Shown here: positions 53,250 through 61,400 of the stretch, piece after piece | Position numbering within the stretch: the stretch's first letter is position 1 | How the letters are laid out: every line of letters begins with the position of its first letter | NCBI RefSeq assembly: GCF_017874255.1 | Contig: NZ_JAGGLD010000003.1 | Span: 434,001-498,000, forward strand | Length of the DNA stretch: 64,000 nucleotides | Direction of reading: 5' to 3' | Source of the DNA: Paenibacillus shirakamiensis | GTDB taxonomy: Bacteria > Bacillota > Bacilli > Paenibacillales > Paenibacillaceae | Translations under genes and position numbers: made by a program | The notes under the pieces: model-generated | Told to the model about the DNA's origin: nothing | What the model saw: the letters and a program-made list of their open reading frames with translations, nothing else | Database searches by the model: none

Positions 53250-53993
53250 TTATTCCATGCCATGCTCTTCACGGATTTTGTATAATCCTTGAAGAAGTAG
53301 ATCAGAAGGCTCACGATTCAACAGATAATGTGTTAACAATAGATTAATCGGGAAAGCGCATACGTTATTCCCATCTCGGATAGCAGGGAATCCCACTTCA
53401 AACACAGGACCATGCTCCTCGTTCCAATCCAGACCCGCATGAACATCTTCAGGTGCAAATTCGGCTTGCACATCTGAGATCCATTGTGGAATGAGCTGCT
53501 GATCCATCAAGGTCTTGGCTTCCTCTTCATTCGCCATCGGTTCAGGCAAAGTTGCTCCGCCCTCCTTCTTCATCAGTTCGAAGAAGAATGATCCCATCCA
53601 TTCGGCACTATTACCTCCAGACTGGAACTTCGCAACCAGCTCACGTAGGAAGAACCCACACTGATAAGCATGTCCCGATGCATCTCTCACTTGAAAAACA
53701 AATACCGGTCCATAGATTTCTTGGTTCAATACTTGGACTTGGACATCATCAAAATGCGTCTGCAAAGTCACTACACCGTTATGTTGAACCGCTTCAATGA
53801 GTTCTACCCACTTTTTATGGTCCTGTTCGACTTCTTCCTGAGTTGTTTCATGTGTTGCTTCTGTTGGTTCTGTTGGTTCTGTTGGTTCTGTTATTTCAGT
53901 TGATTCGGTTAGTTCATGATTTGGCTCGTTTACTTTGTTCGTTTCTTCATTCATTGTGTCATTGTTCAATTCTTGATTTGTTTTATTGCTCAT
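53250..53993 (-). CDS. Acidic protein of unknown function with Thr-Glu-Pro repeat
   Basis: A 247-residue soluble protein. Residues 1-55 are acidic and low-complexity, with four near-perfect T-E-P units encoded by a nine-base repeat (53865-53895). Residues 60-247 look globular (WVELIEAVQHNGVVTLQTHFDDVQVQVLNQEIYGPVFVFQVRD...) with two similar halves around 'GPVF-E/V-x' segments. No family is recognised. ATG 53993 is preferred (GGGTGAT ahead). Monocistronic. Confidence 0.6.
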   Translation of the reverse strand: MSNKTNQELNNDTMNEETNKVNEPNHELTESTEITEPTEPTEPTEATHETTQEEVEQDHKKWVELIEAVQHNGVVTLQTHFDDVQVQVLNQEIYGPVFVFQVRDASGHAYQCGFFLRELVAKFQSGGNSAEWMGSFFFELMKKEGGATLPEPMANEEEAKTLMDQQLIPQWISDVQAEFAPEDVHAGLDWNEEHGPVFEVGFPAIRDGNNVCAFPINLLLTHYLLNREPSDLLLQGLYKIREEHGME

Positions 53994-54345
53994 TATTATC
54001 ACCCGTTTCTATCATATCATTCTATGCTTTGAAGCGTCCATTACTCCGTCTACCCTATCGCTCCAATTCTTCCGCTCTTTCTGACCCTTATGAAATGAAA
54101 CATAGTGAAGGTTAAAACAAGCATTAAAAGTGCTAATTAATAAAAAGTTAAATTTTGGTGTCATTTGGCGGTTTACTGGCACTCTCTTGACAATTATTCA
54201 CGCTAAATTTACAATTAAATTATCTTGATATACGAGATATTTTATACACAAGATTTATTTTATCTGCGATTGCATATGCTATTACATTAAACGGATTACC
54301 GCAATCTCAACCCACCATCACTATACTACTAAGGGAGAGAACTAC
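53994..54345 (+). promoter_or_regulatory. Promoter region of the flavodoxin gene with MhqR-like box
   Basis: TTGACA (54187-54192), 17 bases, TACAAT (54210-54215) is a near-consensus promoter. Just downstream lies TATCTTGATATACGAGATA (54221-54239), arms TATCTtG/CGAGATA, close to the Bacillus MhqR box (TATCTCGAATTCGAGATA). Such a site would give control by quinone stress. The rest of this 350-base gap shows nothing else. Confidence 0.5.
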
Positions 54346-54801
54346 ATGCCTTTCCTCATTATATATGCGACCAAATCAGGAGCTACTGAGCTATGCACTA
54401 AGATGCTGGCAGAAGAGCTCGGTGACTGCACTTGCTTGAATCTAGCGGAGGACAAGCCTAAGCTTGAGGAGTATGATACCGTCATCCTAGGAGCTGGCGT
54501 TAGAGACGGGAAGATCTACAAACCGATTCGTGACTACATCAAAAAGAATAAAGATGAGCTGCTGACGAAGAACTTAGGTTTTTTTATTTGTAATGAAAAG
54601 CCCAAGAAGACTGAAGAGATCATTGAGCAAAATTTCTCCAAAGACTTACAAAGCGCAGCGATTGCGATCGCATCCTTCGGAGGCTATAAAGCCTATGCAG
54701 CCCCTAAAGAAGGGGAAGATCAGCTCAAAGGTATTTTTGTAGATCATATCCGCGATTTTGCGGCTACATTTAAAGAACTTCCGAGCAAAGCCACGTCCTG
54801 A
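54346..54801 (+). CDS. Flavodoxin domain protein (HemG-like)
   Basis: A 151-residue flavodoxin-fold protein. The FMN phosphate loop is YATKSGATELCTKML (about 7-21, T-x-S/T-G-x-T), and LGAGVRDGKIYKPIRDYIKKN and GFFICN are the later FMN loops. It resembles menaquinone-dependent protoporphyrinogen oxidase HemG but is shorter. It probably transfers electrons or reduces quinones. SD AAGGGAGAG. Monocistronic with its own terminator. Confidence 0.85.
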   Translation: MPFLIIYATKSGATELCTKMLAEELGDCTCLNLAEDKPKLEEYDTVILGAGVRDGKIYKPIRDYIKKNKDELLTKNLGFFICNEKPKKTEEIIEQNFSKDLQSAAIAIASFGGYKAYAAPKEGEDQLKGIFVDHIRDFAATFKELPSKATS

Positions 54802-54814
54802 AGACGTGGTTTTT
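54791..54814 (+). terminator. Terminator overlapping the flavodoxin stop codon
   Basis: CCACGTC, CTGAA, GACGTGG then TTTTTG; the stop is in the loop. Confidence 0.85.
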
Positions 54815-54843
54815 GTGTGTCTACGTATTTTACTCCTACGTAT

Positions 54844-55449
54844 TTAATCTAGGGAACTCAGCCTCTGTATGTGTGCTATGCATTCCTTTGCTTTAGCCAA
54901 ATTATTAATCTTTTTATATAGATTGGCCAAATCTGCATAGATCTCTATGTTACCTGGCTCCACCTTTAATAATTGGTGTAACGTCTCGATCGCCATCTCG
55001 ATCTTTCCTGCTTGCTCATACATTTCACCTAACAAAGATAATCCTGTGGCATCCGCAGGATTCAGCTCCAGAACCCGTCTAATATACGGCTCCGCCTTCT
55101 GAAATTCTCCCTGTAAGAGATAGAGATCTGCAAGATGGACATGTACCTCCCGATCCTTGACATCCGTTAAAGATAATTCTATGAATATCTGTTCACTTTG
55201 TATGAATTGTTTTAATCTCTTGAGCGTAAGAGCTTTATTGAACAAAGCAAACTTTGAATGGGGATTCATCTCTAAAGCAAGATTCTCTTCCCTCAGTGCA
55301 TCAACGTAATGTTCTTCACCCATCTCGAAATATACGGTACCTAAATGAATATGCGTCTCCTCTTGCATGGGATTGATCTCAAGCGATTGCAACCTCAGTT
55401 CGAGCGTTAACCTTTCGGTTCGCAGTGGGACGCAAGCATCTCCATTCAA
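54844..55449 (-). CDS. TPR-repeat protein, probably 5'-truncated
   Basis: About 201 residues of tandem tetratricopeptide repeats (EETHIHLGTVYFEMGEEHYVDALREENLALEMNPH, VHVHLADLYLLQGEFQKAEPYIRRVLELNPADATGLSLLGEMYEQAGKIEMAIETLHQLLKVEPG). The only upstream start is a TTG without SD that lies three codons after the in-frame stop of the recombinase gene, and the first 18 residues do not look like a TPR. The gene therefore seems to have lost its 5' end when the neighbouring element inserted. Confidence 0.6.
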   Translation of the reverse strand: MNGDACVPLRTERLTLELRLQSLEINPMQEETHIHLGTVYFEMGEEHYVDALREENLALEMNPHSKFALFNKALTLKRLKQFIQSEQIFIELSLTDVKDREVHVHLADLYLLQGEFQKAEPYIRRVLELNPADATGLSLLGEMYEQAGKIEMAIETLHQLLKVEPGNIEIYADLANLYKKINNLAKAKECIAHIQRLSSLD

Positions 55450-55455
55450 TGTCCG

Positions 55456-56232
55456 TCAAAGGATGGCTTGATGTAAGCCCTCCGCTAATATATCTCCATA
55501 GCGGTAAATACCGCTATAAAAATTACGTCTGTCTAATATTCGTTTGACTTGTACTTTCGTAAACATACTGCCTTGCTGTGTCTTAAAACCTTCTTCGTTC
55601 AACGATTCTGCGATTTGGGTCAACGTCCATATTGGATGTTGATCCTTTAATTCAAACACTCTGAGGACGGTTTGTGCTTGCTTCTCGTCCACTTCGATAC
55701 ACTTCTGACCCTTCTTAGCCTTGTAGCCGAAGGTTGCCCTTCCACCTGCATAGCCGCCCTGCTGAGCCTTCTTGCTCCGCCCCCGACCTAACTTGAGAGC
55801 GATTTCTAGCCGTTGATACTGGTCTAGCAGTTCCATCAAACCGTTAATCAGGAAATCATTTGGGTCTTTCTTGTAAATGCTGTAAGTTGGTTGTTTAATG
55901 CTCCGAACATCCACCCCATACTTCTTAAACTCTCTATGTACCAATACTTTCACAATGTCAGACCGCCATAAACGGCTTGTATTGAGGACAATAACCGCAT
56001 CAATGGATTGAGCAGACAGGGCAACTAACATGCTCTGAAAGCCGATTCTGTTCACCTCAAGGGCTTCCTCATCTACCTTCGCACCGCTGATGCCTTCATC
56101 GCTGTATATGTGAATAAGATTCCATCCCTGCTCCTGACAATAAGAACGAATTTCGTCCTGTTGGTACGCTAGACTATAACCATCCTTGGCTTGTCCTTGT
56201 GTTGAAACTCTCACATAACCGATGACTTTCAT
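55456..56232 (-). CDS. Serine site-specific recombinase (resolvase/invertase family)
   Basis: A 258-residue recombinase. The catalytic resolvase domain (about 1-140) has VIGYVRVSTQGQAKDGYSLAYQQDEI with nucleophile Ser10 and AVIVLNTSRLWRSD with the conserved Arg pair. A 'recombinase' DNA-binding domain follows (about 160-255: GGYAGGRATFGYKAKKGQKCIEVDEKQAQTVLRVFEL... IAESLNEEGFKTQQGSMFTKVQVKRILDRRNFYSGIYRYGD). It lacks the long coiled-coil tail of large phage integrases. Its promoter (TTGCTT-17-TATAAT, minus strand, 56325-56297) is face to face with that of the Xre gene and spans an operator. It likely excises or integrates this element. Confidence 0.88.
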   Translation of the reverse strand: MKVIGYVRVSTQGQAKDGYSLAYQQDEIRSYCQEQGWNLIHIYSDEGISGAKVDEEALEVNRIGFQSMLVALSAQSIDAVIVLNTSRLWRSDIVKVLVHREFKKYGVDVRSIKQPTYSIYKKDPNDFLINGLMELLDQYQRLEIALKLGRGRSKKAQQGGYAGGRATFGYKAKKGQKCIEVDEKQAQTVLRVFELKDQHPIWTLTQIAESLNEEGFKTQQGSMFTKVQVKRILDRRNFYSGIYRYGDILAEGLHQAIL

Positions 56233-56273
56233 GATGTTTCCTCCCCACCGTTACAGAAATCACAATTATCGAA

Positions 56274-56382
56274 ACGGTATTCCGTATCATATCTTCATTA
56301 TAGTACGGTACTCCGTTGCAAGCAATTGTTTTTTAGTGATATGATGAAAGAAACACCGCACAACTGTAACGGTAGTGCGTAT
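56274..56382. promoter_or_regulatory. Divergent promoters with three operators of the element's repressor
   Basis: ACGGTATTCCGTAT (56274-56287), ACGGTACTCCGTTG (56305-56318) and ACGGTAGTGCGTAT (56369-56382) share ACGGTA-n-T-n-CGT. The middle one lies in the spacer of the recombinase promoter (minus: TTGCTT 56325-56320, TATAAT 56302-56297) and overlaps the -35 of the Xre promoter (plus: TTGCAA 56316-56321, 18 bases, TATGAT 56340-56345). This fits repression of both genes by the Xre protein. Confidence 0.7.
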
Positions 56383-56393
56383 CGGAGGTAAAC

Positions 56394-56600
56394 ATGCCTG
56401 TTCGGTTAAGACTAAGAGAAATACTAGAGCAAAGGAACATTAGTCAACGGGAACTTGCAAGAAGGATGAATATCCGTTCTAGCACAGTTAGCCACCTTTG
56501 CTCTGATAAAGTTAATGCGGCTTATTTTGATACATTGGAGCAAATTTGCAAAACACTCGACATTCAGCTTCATGAACTGATAGTCATGGAGGATGAGTAA
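56394..56600 (+). CDS. Xre/Cro-CI family repressor
   Basis: A 68-residue protein that is a single helix-turn-helix domain: LREILEQRNISQRELARRMNIRSSTVSHLCSDKVNAAYFDTLEQICKTLDIQLHELI. The length matches small phage or element repressors. SD GGAGG is five bases from ATG. Divergent from the recombinase; the three operators between them make autoregulation and recombinase control likely. Its stop lies two bases from the convergent Rep-like gene's end. Confidence 0.9.
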   Translation: MPVRLRLREILEQRNISQRELARRMNIRSSTVSHLCSDKVNAAYFDTLEQICKTLDIQLHELIVMEDE

Positions 56601-56602
56601 TA

Positions 56603-57451
56603 TTAAAGTGCCACTGGTAATTTGCTCACAACGCCGCCCAGTACAACACAAGGTATCGTTATTACACCCTCCCATTGTTCCTCTGCAAGTCTATTGAAAT
56701 CCATAGTCGGACGTTGCCGCATTCGCTTCTCAATTTCCCTACGGTAGTACCCTGTTACTTGCTTCTGTTCCAGTTCGCCGCTCAATAATTCCTTGACTCT
56801 TTGTTGAAGTTTCGGTTTCATCTGCTCAAGACCAATGACTTGTGAACACAGATAAAGTCTATTGAATAGGGGCGGAAACTGGACTAGAGCGCTCATCGGG
56901 ATTTTCTCAACAGGCTTATACACGATTTCAAATCTCGTCAATTCGCCTTCGATTCTCACCCCACGCCTTTGCAGAAGTTCCAATTTCTTGTCATATACTC
57001 GGCAATATCCTGCAACTTGCCGCTGATAGCTCTTATTGGAGTAAAATGTTCCCTTTCTTTTCTTCATGTTCCGCCCCGTTAATGAAAGGACAAACAATTC
57101 AGTCAAGGGCAACGGAATGTCGAATGCTACATCAGAACGAACATAGAGAATTTCTGTTGCATGATTCCCAATCTCTGAAATCCAAGACTGGAAGTGAATC
57201 AAAGAGTCGGGAGGACATTCCAGACGAAGCGTATGCTTCCTTCCGATTCGGGCATAAACTAGCTGATACGAAAGATACGCCCAATGTTTTCCCTCCCTAA
57301 CCCGAACACGGTACTTGAATCCCTTGTCCTTAACATAAAACGAAGCGTTGTAGGAATCACAAAGCCACTGACGAAGTGGATTGAAGAACTTCCAATACAC
57401 ATTCGTAAAATCCACTACAATACGGTCAATCGAAACCTTTACCCCTTCCAT
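56603..57451 (-). CDS. Replication-initiation-factor-like (Rep_trans-like) protein
   Basis: A 282-residue protein resembling rolling-circle replication initiators of small plasmids and integrative elements. Seen: EILYVRSDVAFDIPLPL (about 108-124, the 'R-x-D-x-A-x-D' strand), KGTFYSNKSYQRQVAGYCRVYDKKLELLQRRGVRIEGELTRFEIVYK (about 138-184, the 'Y-x-K ... R-x-E' core), and a Lys/Arg-rich C-terminus. Tyr145 is a candidate for the nicking residue. SD AGGGGG. It is read towards the Xre gene, and hairpins that could be its origin lie directly upstream. Confidence 0.6.
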   Translation of the reverse strand: MEGVKVSIDRIVVDFTNVYWKFFNPLRQWLCDSYNASFYVKDKGFKYRVRVREGKHWAYLSYQLVYARIGRKHTLRLECPPDSLIHFQSWISEIGNHATEILYVRSDVAFDIPLPLTELFVLSLTGRNMKKRKGTFYSNKSYQRQVAGYCRVYDKKLELLQRRGVRIEGELTRFEIVYKPVEKIPMSALVQFPPLFNRLYLCSQVIGLEQMKPKLQQRVKELLSGELEQKQVTGYYRREIEKRMRQRPTMDFNRLAEEQWEGVITIPCVVLGGVVSKLPVAL

Positions 57452-58011
57452 ACTTAGCCCCCTGCGGAAATTTTTTAACGAATTTCCGTCTATAATTAGA
57501 GGGCAAGGTGGCTAGCCTTCACGTTGCCTTACCTGCTTATGTAAACTGCTCGTCAGCAGAGTTCTTTTATGCACAGTAACAATCGCTTTAGAAGTCAGTT
57601 CAGTTGCGGACATTATCAACATCCTTCAAGTTCCCCGCCGCTACTATGAATTGTCGTGCTATCCGTCTGAAAAAATGCATCATCTGACCTTTCGCCCTCT
57701 CTATCGGAACAAGGTATTGTTCAGTTGCGATGGATTTTGGAAAAAACAGCAGAAAACGAAGCTAACAAAAAACAGGTCAACTATGGTGGTAACTGACCAT
57801 AATCGACCTGTATTTTGTATCGGCATAGCGTTATTTAGGTTACAAATTCAAGCATTAACGTACGCACAACAAATTCATGAAATCCTTATACGGGTATTAC
57901 ATGGGTTAGATGTGTTATTGGTTGAATGATGAGTTCATTAAGCACTGGGTAGCCCCCACCAAAGAAAAAACCTTGAAAGGCATACAGCCAATCAAGGTTA
58001 TCAACCTTAAC
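57452..58011. other. Structured non-coding region upstream of the Rep-like gene (candidate origin)
   Basis: Hairpins: CGGAAAT/ATTTCCG (57465-57488); GGCAA...TTGCC with an inner GTGGCTAGCC core (57502-57528); CTGCT cgtc AGCAG (57546-57559). A promoter-like TATAAT lies at 57491. A reading frame at 57651-57929 (plus) shows no SD or family. At 57772-57811 an imperfect stem ACAGGTC/GACCTGT ends in T6 on the minus strand. Confidence 0.4.
57969..57999 (-). terminator. Terminator after the immunity-like gene
   Basis: Minus strand AACCTTGA, 15 bases, TCAAGGTT then T-rich. Confidence 0.7.
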
Positions 58012-58476
58012 TTACCATACTACTAAATTGTTATGATATTCGTGTCTTTCAATACAGAGACCAAATTGTAGATCTTTATCTACGACTACTAAATCTCTGT
58101 ATCCATCTTTAAAACCTACGAACGATAAAATTTCATTCATATTTCCCCAAAAGGACTCTATAGTCATTACTAATGCTCCAGTGTCTCTGTCATGACGATG
58201 TAAGATGGCAACATTGTTATTTTGGAATCCTTTTGTCCTTTCTTTAGTATGCAATAAGGTATTCACATTGATTTGATAATCCTTAACTAGTTCAGTTTGA
58301 TTAGTTATGGTATCGATTATTTCGTACACTTTCTTTGATACTCTTGTTGTCTCCTCTATAGATAAAAAATCTTCTATAGTTACTGGAATTTGACCGCTTA
58401 ATGTAGATAATACTTCTTTTCTTTTTACATTAATTTTTAGTTGCTTAATTTTTTCTTGTCTATCAGAAGACGACAT
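58012..58476 (-). CDS. Probable immunity protein for the Rhs toxin
   Basis: A 154-residue protein with no signal peptide. The N-terminal 40 residues are a Lys-rich helix (DRQEKIKQLKINVKRKEVLSTLSG), and a mixed alpha-beta region follows, ending with GYRDLVVVDKDLQFGLCIERHEYHNNLVVW. It begins 18 bases after the Rhs stop with a strong GGAGGGGGAG SD, the standard place and size for a cognate immunity gene. The C-terminal segment resembles immunity proteins found beside LXG/Rhs toxins, but I cannot name the family firmly. Confidence 0.65.
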   Translation of the reverse strand: MSSSDRQEKIKQLKINVKRKEVLSTLSGQIPVTIEDFLSIEETTRVSKKVYEIIDTITNQTELVKDYQINVNTLLHTKERTKGFQNNNVAILHRHDRDTGALVMTIESFWGNMNEILSFVGFKDGYRDLVVVDKDLQFGLCIERHEYHNNLVVW

Positions 58477-58494
58477 CTGACTCCCCCTCCACAA

Positions 58495-61400
58495 TTATTT
58501 GCCAAACCCATCTAAGTCTTCGGGAAAATGACCATCGTATTGATTGTATCTACCCTTATCGAATGGATTTCCTTTTGCATCATCAGCACCGTGGAAGTGT
58601 GAACCTCTTCCTAGCTTATCTTCTTCATGCAATATAATATATTTCTTTTGACCATCAACTGTAAATTGATATGCTGTTCTATTTTCCGAAGTACCGTCAA
58701 AAACATACCCATGCTTTTCGAATTGAGCTGATTTCGGAATTCCTGCTGCTTCTTTAGCATCTCGGAAGGCTTGGTTACGAGATACCTTAGAAGCAACTTC
58801 ACCCGTCCCCTTACCAACAACAGCCCTTTCAGCCTTAGCAATGTCTGTAGCTTCTTCTCCAAACTTGGCAAACTTAGCAAGCTTGGCAAATTTACCACCA
58901 GGAATAAATCCGATAATTGCCAGACTCTTGTCATAGCTAGTTGAACATGAATCCGCTAATGCAACAAGATCATCGAATATCGCAACACGTCCGATAGTCG
59001 TCAACGTTCTGGCCACAAAACCTGCTGCCGGATTAAATTCGCTGATTGCATCAAGCCCTGAATTTAGATTCTGATCGTAGTTTCGAATGTATGCATCGCT
59101 AAATGGCACCCATTCTGGTGCATTCGCCCATGCCTTGAACGGCACATGTCCACTCGGATCTGTGAAGATCAATGGATTGTTTCTTACATATGAATACAGA
59201 TGCAAACTCGGCGGATCGTTGGCTTCCCCTGTGTAAGTGTCTTCCGTTAAAAACCGCCCGATGGTTGGATCATAGAAACGCGCTCGAAGGTACTGTAGCC
59301 CGGTCGAATCTGTATATTCACCAGCGTATCCATAAGGATTTTTCTGAATGCCAGACTGCTGGCTTACGTTCCCCCATGCATCATACCCGTAAGTGTTAAG
59401 CAACGGCTGACTAGCATCGCCTAATGCGCGAACATCGCCATGACCATCGTAAAGATAATAGGAGATGTTCGTTCCTTCCGCAAGATGGCTCGTCGAATTA
59501 GGTTCCTGCATTCGGGCTATACGTTCCAGCCCGTACAGATTACGGCCAATTACATCTCCACTATTGTTCGTTTCTAGCGAGATCTGATCGTCATCCCAGT
59601 AGAAGCGAATTATATCACCGGCGGAACTTGTCGCCTCAACACGTAGACCGTCGCCATTGTATCCGTATTTAGAAAGGTTCGTCCCTTCCTTAACGCTGAT
59701 CAATTGATTGAGAGGATCATACGTGAACGTTCGATTGGCATCACTGAGCAAATTTCCATTTTGATCGTACTTGAGAGCCACCGCTGGATCGGTGCCGTTG
59801 TTAATAGCCGTTAATCGGTTAGCAGCATCGTAGGTATACGATCTGGTCAACGACTCTTCGCTCGGTTGTAGAATTGTTTCCGCGATGCGGTTACCGACCG
59901 CATCATAGGTGTAAGCAGTCCGTGTGCCATCCGCTTGGGTGTATTCAGCCAACCGATTCAATGAATCATACTGATAGAGCGCCTTTCCGCGACCATCGGC
60001 TGCACTCGTCATATTACCGATACTGTCATAAGCATAAGTGAACGGTAGCAGCAGTTCTTCGTCATTCTTTTTATGTGTCATTCCAACTATCTGTCCATTG
60101 GAATCATAGCTATAACCTACGGTGATTCCATTAGGGGTTAACGTCTGGATGCGTCGACCTCCAGCATCATAAGTATAAGTCGTTGCACCTGCAACCGAGT
60201 CCTCCACACGTATTAACTGACCTGCTGCATCGTATTCCCGATTGGTCACAGCACCCATATAGTCAGTGGTGTTAACCAGTTGACCTGCTGCATCATACGC
60301 ATATTGAATAGTTTTTCCGTCTCCAAGGATCTTGGATGTCAAGCGTCCTGCACCATCGTACTTGTATCGGGTCGTACCCGATCCATCTGTCATTGTCACT
60401 CTTCGTCCCGCCAGATCGTAAGTGTAGGATACTGGCTTCATGCTACCGGAGCTTACACTGCGAACCTGATTGACACCAGTATAATCGTAGTTAAGGACCG
60501 TACCATTTCGATCAACGATACTCGTTGTGTTGCCATTGTTGTCATACACGTACTGTGTGCTTTTTCCGAGCGGATCGGTCACTTTGGTCACACGATTCAA
60601 ACTGTCGTACACATAACTTTTCACCTGTTTTTTGGCGTCCGTCACGCTTTTCAGACGGCCTGCTTCGTCATAACTCGATAGCGTCGTTCCCCCCTCTGGA
60701 TCCATCACTGTCGTCAATTGGTTACGTTCATTATAGCCATAGCTCCATCTAGTTCCGTTAGGTAAGTATAATTTTATTTTGTTGCCCAAAACATCATAAT
60801 CATAGGCGGTTACATAACCCAGTCCGTCCGTTTCCGTTACTACACGACCGACTTCGTCGTACGTGAACGAGCGTGAAACTCCGTTTGCATCCGTAACTTT
60901 CGTCATAAGACCTGCCACATCGTACTGATAACTTATGGACTGCCCCAGCGGATTGGTGATTCGTATAACTCTGCCCATGTTATCTAGAGAAGTCGTTGTG
61001 GCAAGATTATTGGCGTCGACTTGACGGACAATACGGCCAGCGTCATCGTATTGCGACTCGATCTTAGCACCGTTAGAATCTGTGGTCGATATGAGTTGGC
61101 CAAGCACATCGTACTCCGTAGAGGTCAGGCCTCCCGCTCCGTCTATTTGCGTTAGTATTCGCCCCATTGCATCATACGTTGTCGCCAAGCGTGCACCATC
61201 TGGTTGATTGACCGCAACTAGACGGTTTAGCGCATCGTACTCGAATTTCTGAACGTTCCCGTTTGGATCCACACTTTCCAGTACATTGCCAACAGCATCA
61301 TACTGATAAGTAGCCAATTGTATGCCTGTCGTCACTGCTCTTGTCGTTACGGCAATTTCGTTTGAATCTACGGTCTGCCCATCCGCGTATACGGCCCGGA

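Larger units (their letters stand above)
55450..57960. mobile_element. Small integrated element: serine recombinase, Xre repressor, Rep-like protein
   Basis: Three genes with a shared control region, plus 500 bases of structured non-coding DNA, lie between a truncated TPR gene and the Rhs-immunity gene. The left edge is probably at the recombinase stop codon; the right edge is placed before the terminator near 57969. No attachment-site repeats were found by eye. Confidence 0.55.

Noticed and set aside
57651..57929. 92-residue plus-strand frame in the mobile element
   Set aside because: No SD, no recognisable family, and it overlaps a terminator-like hairpin of the other strand. The tail QALTYAQQIHEILIRVLHGLDVLLVE could be a remnant but is not enough.
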